Origin: Ustilago trichophora | Lineage: Eukaryota > Basidiomycota > Ustilaginomycetes > Ustilaginales > Ustilaginaceae | NCBI GenBank assembly: GCA_900323505.1 | Contig: OOIN01000037.1 | Coordinates: 186,001 to 250,000 of the forward strand | DNA: 64,000 nucleotides | Direction of reading: 5' to 3' | Shown here: piece after piece, positions 60,851 through 64,000 of the stretch | Numbering within the stretch: the first letter of the stretch is position 1 | Layout: every line of letters begins with the position of its first letter | Program-made: the position numbers and the translations under genes | The notes under the pieces: model-generated | What the model saw: the letters and a program-made list of their open reading frames with translations, nothing else | The model's database searches: none | What the model was told of the DNA's origin: nothing

Positions 60851-63640
60851 TCAGCCCATTCCGGCGCCACTCGGATGGCCGAGATGGCACATCCAGATCC
60901 TCGTCTTGTACAGCCGGAAGAGCTCCTTGACCAAGTCGCGAAAGTCGACCCGCATGCTGGCCGTATAGTAAAAAGTGAGCTTGCGCCTGTCCCACTGCAT
61001 CTCGGCAGCTACCACGCTCATCGGCAGCCCTCGCTGCATCACCTTTGACGCACACAGCTGCAGAGCCCGCTCTTCGTCTTGCGCTTTCGAGTAAAGCGTG
61101 CTCGTGTCCGCCGCCGTAGCCTTGGTAAACAGACGCTTCGGGTTGATCGTGCGCATCGGTCGAGTTCCCACGCCACCCGAGCCCGTCGAGCCCTGAGTGG
61201 CACTCATCGTCGAAGAACAAGGCGAGCCACTCAGTCCAGAGGCAATCGAACAAGCGTCATCACCGCTGCTACAAGCACCCATCAAGCCACCTTGTCCATG
61301 CACTCCTGCCGCTCCCACAGCCGCCGTTCCAATCGTAAGATCCGACTGATGTGCAAGAAAGGCTTGCACCTGCTCCACCGTAATGCTGTCATTCACCACC
61401 GTCCCCAGATCCTTGCCGCGGTCTGCTTCCACAATCACCAGATCGCCACGTCGAATCGGTTCGCCATCGCGCTTCGAGGGCGACTGCGATGCAGACCTCG
61501 ATTGGAAAAACAGATCCGTACGTCCCTGCTTAAACTCGACAATGTACAGTGGCGTGTCCCTTGACAGAGTTGCCAACGGTACACCTTTGCCAAGATCTTG
61601 AAGTTCGCCCGTAGTACCCGCGCTGGTCAAAGGTCCACCAAGTCCTCCCAAGCCGCCTGGTGGTCCCATCGAAGCTGGTGGCATGGGTCCAAGCGCAGCC
61701 AAACTCGAAAACGTCGGATCGTTCGAGGACAACGCTGGCATCACGCCACTTCCAGCCACACCAGCCACAGGTCCACCAAACCCAAGCGGCTGCGGCAGGC
61801 CGTAGGGAGGCAACACCGGCATCTGTGCGCCGAGGCGGCCGCTTTGAGCCATCCCGGGCGGCAGGAATCCATAGCCATTGAGACCTCCGAGTGCATCTTG
61901 CGCCAGCGGAGCCAGAGGCTGCGACGCTGTAAACGACTTTGCCTGAGCTGAAAGCCCTTGTGTCGTGCTGGGCGCACGATGGCTGGTCGGCGACGTTCCA
62001 GGACTGGCGCGCACAGTGCGAGTGCCTTCTGCCTGGCTGTCAAAGATCGAGGCGACACCAGACGGATGAGGGCGTGCTCGCACATCCCCTTCTCCGATCG
62101 ACATCTGTCGCAACTGCCTCGTCATCTCTGCCAACGTCCGCTGTCCCTCTCCGGGTGAGCGTGCCGCCATCTGAGAGGGCATCAAATAGTCCCAGCTGGC
62201 CGAAAGACTGTCCACGCCGCTGCGATTCGTGCGCTGTGTATCCGCAAAGCCAATCGAACCAGCCCGGAAGCCGCCAAAACCTCGATCATCCAAGGCCGAG
62301 GGCATCGAGGTTGCATGGGTGCCAGAGTCGGCCGCATTGCTCGTAGGAACACGGAGCGGATCCACCGAAGGCCTCGAAGTTGTCGTGTTGGCACGCTGCG
62401 AAGGAGGCTCGAAATCAAGATCGCTTGCAAGGTCGTCCATTGACAACGCGAGGCTGCCTCCTGCGAATGGGTTGAAGCCAGGCGTGACGCTGCTGACGCT
62501 ACGGTCCCTTCCGTGACGAGGCCACCCTCCGTCAGATGCCATACCTTGACCCAAGCGGTCTCGACCGCCATTTCCCTGGCCATACGTGCTGGCTACATCA
62601 AAGCCAATCGCACGTCGGTGACCTCCAATCACGCCAGCTGCCTCGCGATGAGGTCCAGTGCCCGCTACCGAGTGGCGTCTCGATTCGGTTCCACCAGTCG
62701 GGCGCTGCAACTCCTCGACTTCTGCTGATCCAGGATACGACGACAGCTCTGGAAGATCAGGGACCGCGCCAAAGGGAGACGAGGCGGCGTGCATGCTGGC
62801 GCGAGACGTTCGTAGCGACGACGTCTCGGTGAAGTCAAAGCCCAAGTCGTGGAAACCAGCTGGTGAGCTGAGGAATGGCGAAGGTGAAGGCGGCTCTGGC
62901 TTGTTTCGGACAAATGAGGCCGAGAATCCGCGCTGCAGCTGTGAGAGGGGTCGCTGCGGTGCACCACTGCCACCGGTAGAGCCGCCGCTGGACATTGTAT
63001 CGGCGTTGGATCCTTCCCAGATGCTTCGAGCTGGAGCGATTCGTCCAGAGGCATTGCTGGCCCATCGATCTACAAAGGAAGCATTGTTGCCGTGAAGAGC
63101 CAGAGCTGCGGCACTCGAGGCGGATCGGTTGCGCGAAGCACGCATGGCTTGCTCCATCTGAGAGTACGACTGAGTGGCATCAAAGCCCAGCGTCGACTCG
63201 CGTCGACTGTCCGAAAATGCGGGTCCCTCTTCCTGCATCGTCGCAAGGATGCCACCAGTCCTCGCTGCAAGGGACCCGCGTGCCTCCTGTGAAGCGTCGA
63301 GCGGATGAGGCGAACGAGCCACGCCGGCCCGACTGAGTGAAGCCTGCTGTTCATGACGACTCTGGGCAGTGGTGGAGCTTATGTCCAGCTTGAGTCCCGT
63401 CGGCGGTACAGAAGGTCCATCCACCGAGGTGGCAGGTGAGGTTCCGTGCCTGGCATCGTCACCGTTGAGCGAGGCTGGGTGCGATGGATTCGAGGGTGTA
63501 GGAGAAGAGCCAGGAGAGCTAGAAGCAGTGCGACGACGACTTTCGTCCTGAGCTAGAGAAGAGGGCCCTGACGAGCTCGAAGAGGCCGAGGTGCCAATTT
63601 GCACGGCTCGTGGACAAGCAGCTTCGCTGACATCCGCCAT
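60851..63640 (-). CDS. PSP1 C-terminal domain protein
   Basis: Intronless, 929 residues. The C-terminal 240 residues carry the PSP1 domain: it begins near residue 699 (YIVEFKQGRTDLFF), with RRGDLVIVEADRGKDLGTVV, and continues to the terminal block RALQLCASKVMQRGLPMSVVAAEMQWDRRKLTFYYTASMRVDFRDLVKELFRLYKTRIWM. The latter half resembles the bacterial PSP1/YaaT proteins. The N-terminal 690 residues are disordered: Ser/Gly/Arg-rich with repeated short phrases such as IGFD.ASTYGQ and LGFDATQSYSQ, present about four times (near residues 150, 345, 460 with variations). In yeast Psp1 is an Asn-rich cytoplasmic protein linked to mRNA granules and to suppression of DNA polymerase mutants; the molecular role is not settled. 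Single ATG start at 63638-63640. Confidence 0.88.
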   Translation of the reverse strand: MADVSEAACPRAVQIGTSASSSSSGPSSLAQDESRRRTASSSPGSSPTPSNPSHPASLNGDDARHGTSPATSVDGPSVPPTGLKLDISSTTAQSRHEQQASLSRAGVARSPHPLDASQEARGSLAARTGGILATMQEEGPAFSDSRRESTLGFDATQSYSQMEQAMRASRNRSASSAAALALHGNNASFVDRWASNASGRIAPARSIWEGSNADTMSSGGSTGGSGAPQRPLSQLQRGFSASFVRNKPEPPSPSPFLSSPAGFHDLGFDFTETSSLRTSRASMHAASSPFGAVPDLPELSSYPGSAEVEELQRPTGGTESRRHSVAGTGPHREAAGVIGGHRRAIGFDVASTYGQGNGGRDRLGQGMASDGGWPRHGRDRSVSSVTPGFNPFAGGSLALSMDDLASDLDFEPPSQRANTTTSRPSVDPLRVPTSNAADSGTHATSMPSALDDRGFGGFRAGSIGFADTQRTNRSGVDSLSASWDYLMPSQMAARSPGEGQRTLAEMTRQLRQMSIGEGDVRARPHPSGVASIFDSQAEGTRTVRASPGTSPTSHRAPSTTQGLSAQAKSFTASQPLAPLAQDALGGLNGYGFLPPGMAQSGRLGAQMPVLPPYGLPQPLGFGGPVAGVAGSGVMPALSSNDPTFSSLAALGPMPPASMGPPGGLGGLGGPLTSAGTTGELQDLGKGVPLATLSRDTPLYIVEFKQGRTDLFFQSRSASQSPSKRDGEPIRRGDLVIVEADRGKDLGTVVNDSITVEQVQAFLAHQSDLTIGTAAVGAAGVHGQGGLMGACSSGDDACSIASGLSGSPCSSTMSATQGSTGSGGVGTRPMRTINPKRLFTKATAADTSTLYSKAQDEERALQLCASKVMQRGLPMSVVAAEMQWDRRKLTFYYTASMRVDFRDLVKELFRLYKTRIWMCHLGHPSGAGMG

Positions 63641-64000
63641 GCTGGTAGTTCGGCTTGAAGTCTTGGCGCGTATCTCAAGCTAAATAAGTTGATAAAGGCG
63701 CTAGCAGCGTGTATAGGGCGCGGATAGCAATGTGAGATGCTGTCTGTTCGTATCACGTTCCGTGTAGACGTGTGCCTTGTCCCTACTTGGCGAACTCTAG
63801 GTCTAAGGCGAACAGACGTCTACGCTACTCGAGAAACCTGGATCCAGCGCTGACAGCCGACGCAAGCGCCTCGCGTACGAGAGGTAAAGTGTGGTGTACG
63901 AGACCGGAGAGCTGCCAGTCTCTACTTTGGAGAAACGACGCAATTGCGCTCTGCAGGACCGAGGGCTAGGCAGGTTGTTATCGATCGAGGCGCTATGTTG
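63641..64000. other. Right-end region upstream of the PSP1-domain gene
   Basis: 360 bp at the right edge, expected to contain the PSP1 gene promoter and leader. Short frames lack similarity and no other feature is seen. Confidence 0.5.

Overview
The window looks like nuclear DNA of a basidiomycete smut fungus (Ustilaginaceae: Ustilago, Sporisorium, Pseudozyma or a relative). Evidence: compact, mostly intronless genes of fungal type; short GT-AG introns of 79-140 nt; and a 2,133-residue protein with several PAM2 motifs, a long coiled coil and a C-terminal GGWW tail, the architecture of the endosomal mRNA-transport scaffold Upa2 of Ustilago. The species cannot be named from the sequence alone. 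I see no tRNA, rRNA, transposase, integrase or CRISPR array.

Layout, left to right: a 3-kb stretch without a recognisable gene; cyc8/ssn6 corepressor (-); mitoribosomal mL46 (-, 2 exons); V-ATPase subunit H (+); glutathione synthetase (-); Mediator MED31 (+); an SLC35/TPT-family transporter (-); a stress-type SDR oxidoreductase (-); a GTPBP1-like GTPase (+); RRP1/Nop52 (+); ARP5 of INO80 (-); ATG16 (-, 2 exons) divergent from Rab7/Ypt7 (+, 2 exons); an MFAP1-like spliceosomal protein (-); an unknown multi-pass membrane protein (+); a Zn2Cys6 transcription factor (-); a 7.1-kb region without a convincing gene; a GATA-type finger protein (+); an SMN homologue (-); the Upa2 homologue (-, 2 exons); a Vma12-type V-ATPase assembly factor (+, 2 exons); a DUF89/ARMT1 enzyme (-, 2 exons); a PSP1-domain protein (-).

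Most genes alternate in orientation, giving seven convergent pairs with 3' gaps of only 122-351 bp, while divergent pairs are separated by 0.35-7 kb. Functional themes are housekeeping. Vacuole and autophagy: ATG16, Ypt7, V-ATPase subunit H, Vma12. RNA biology: Upa2, SMN, MFAP1, RRP1, GTPBP1-like, PSP1. Transcription: Cyc8, MED31, ARP5 and two DNA-binding proteins. These are not an operon-like pathway; only the ATG16-Ypt7 head-to-head pair has an obvious joint role.

Most worth attention are the SMN homologue with an unusually long acidic N-terminal half, the Upa2 homologue with a PAM2 motif isolated on its own small exon plus degenerate extra PAM2 copies, a recurrent TACTGTA/TACAGTA intergenic motif that grows into perfect palindromes, the 7-kb space between two transcription-factor genes, and a repeat-bearing insertion in the ARMT1 enzyme.
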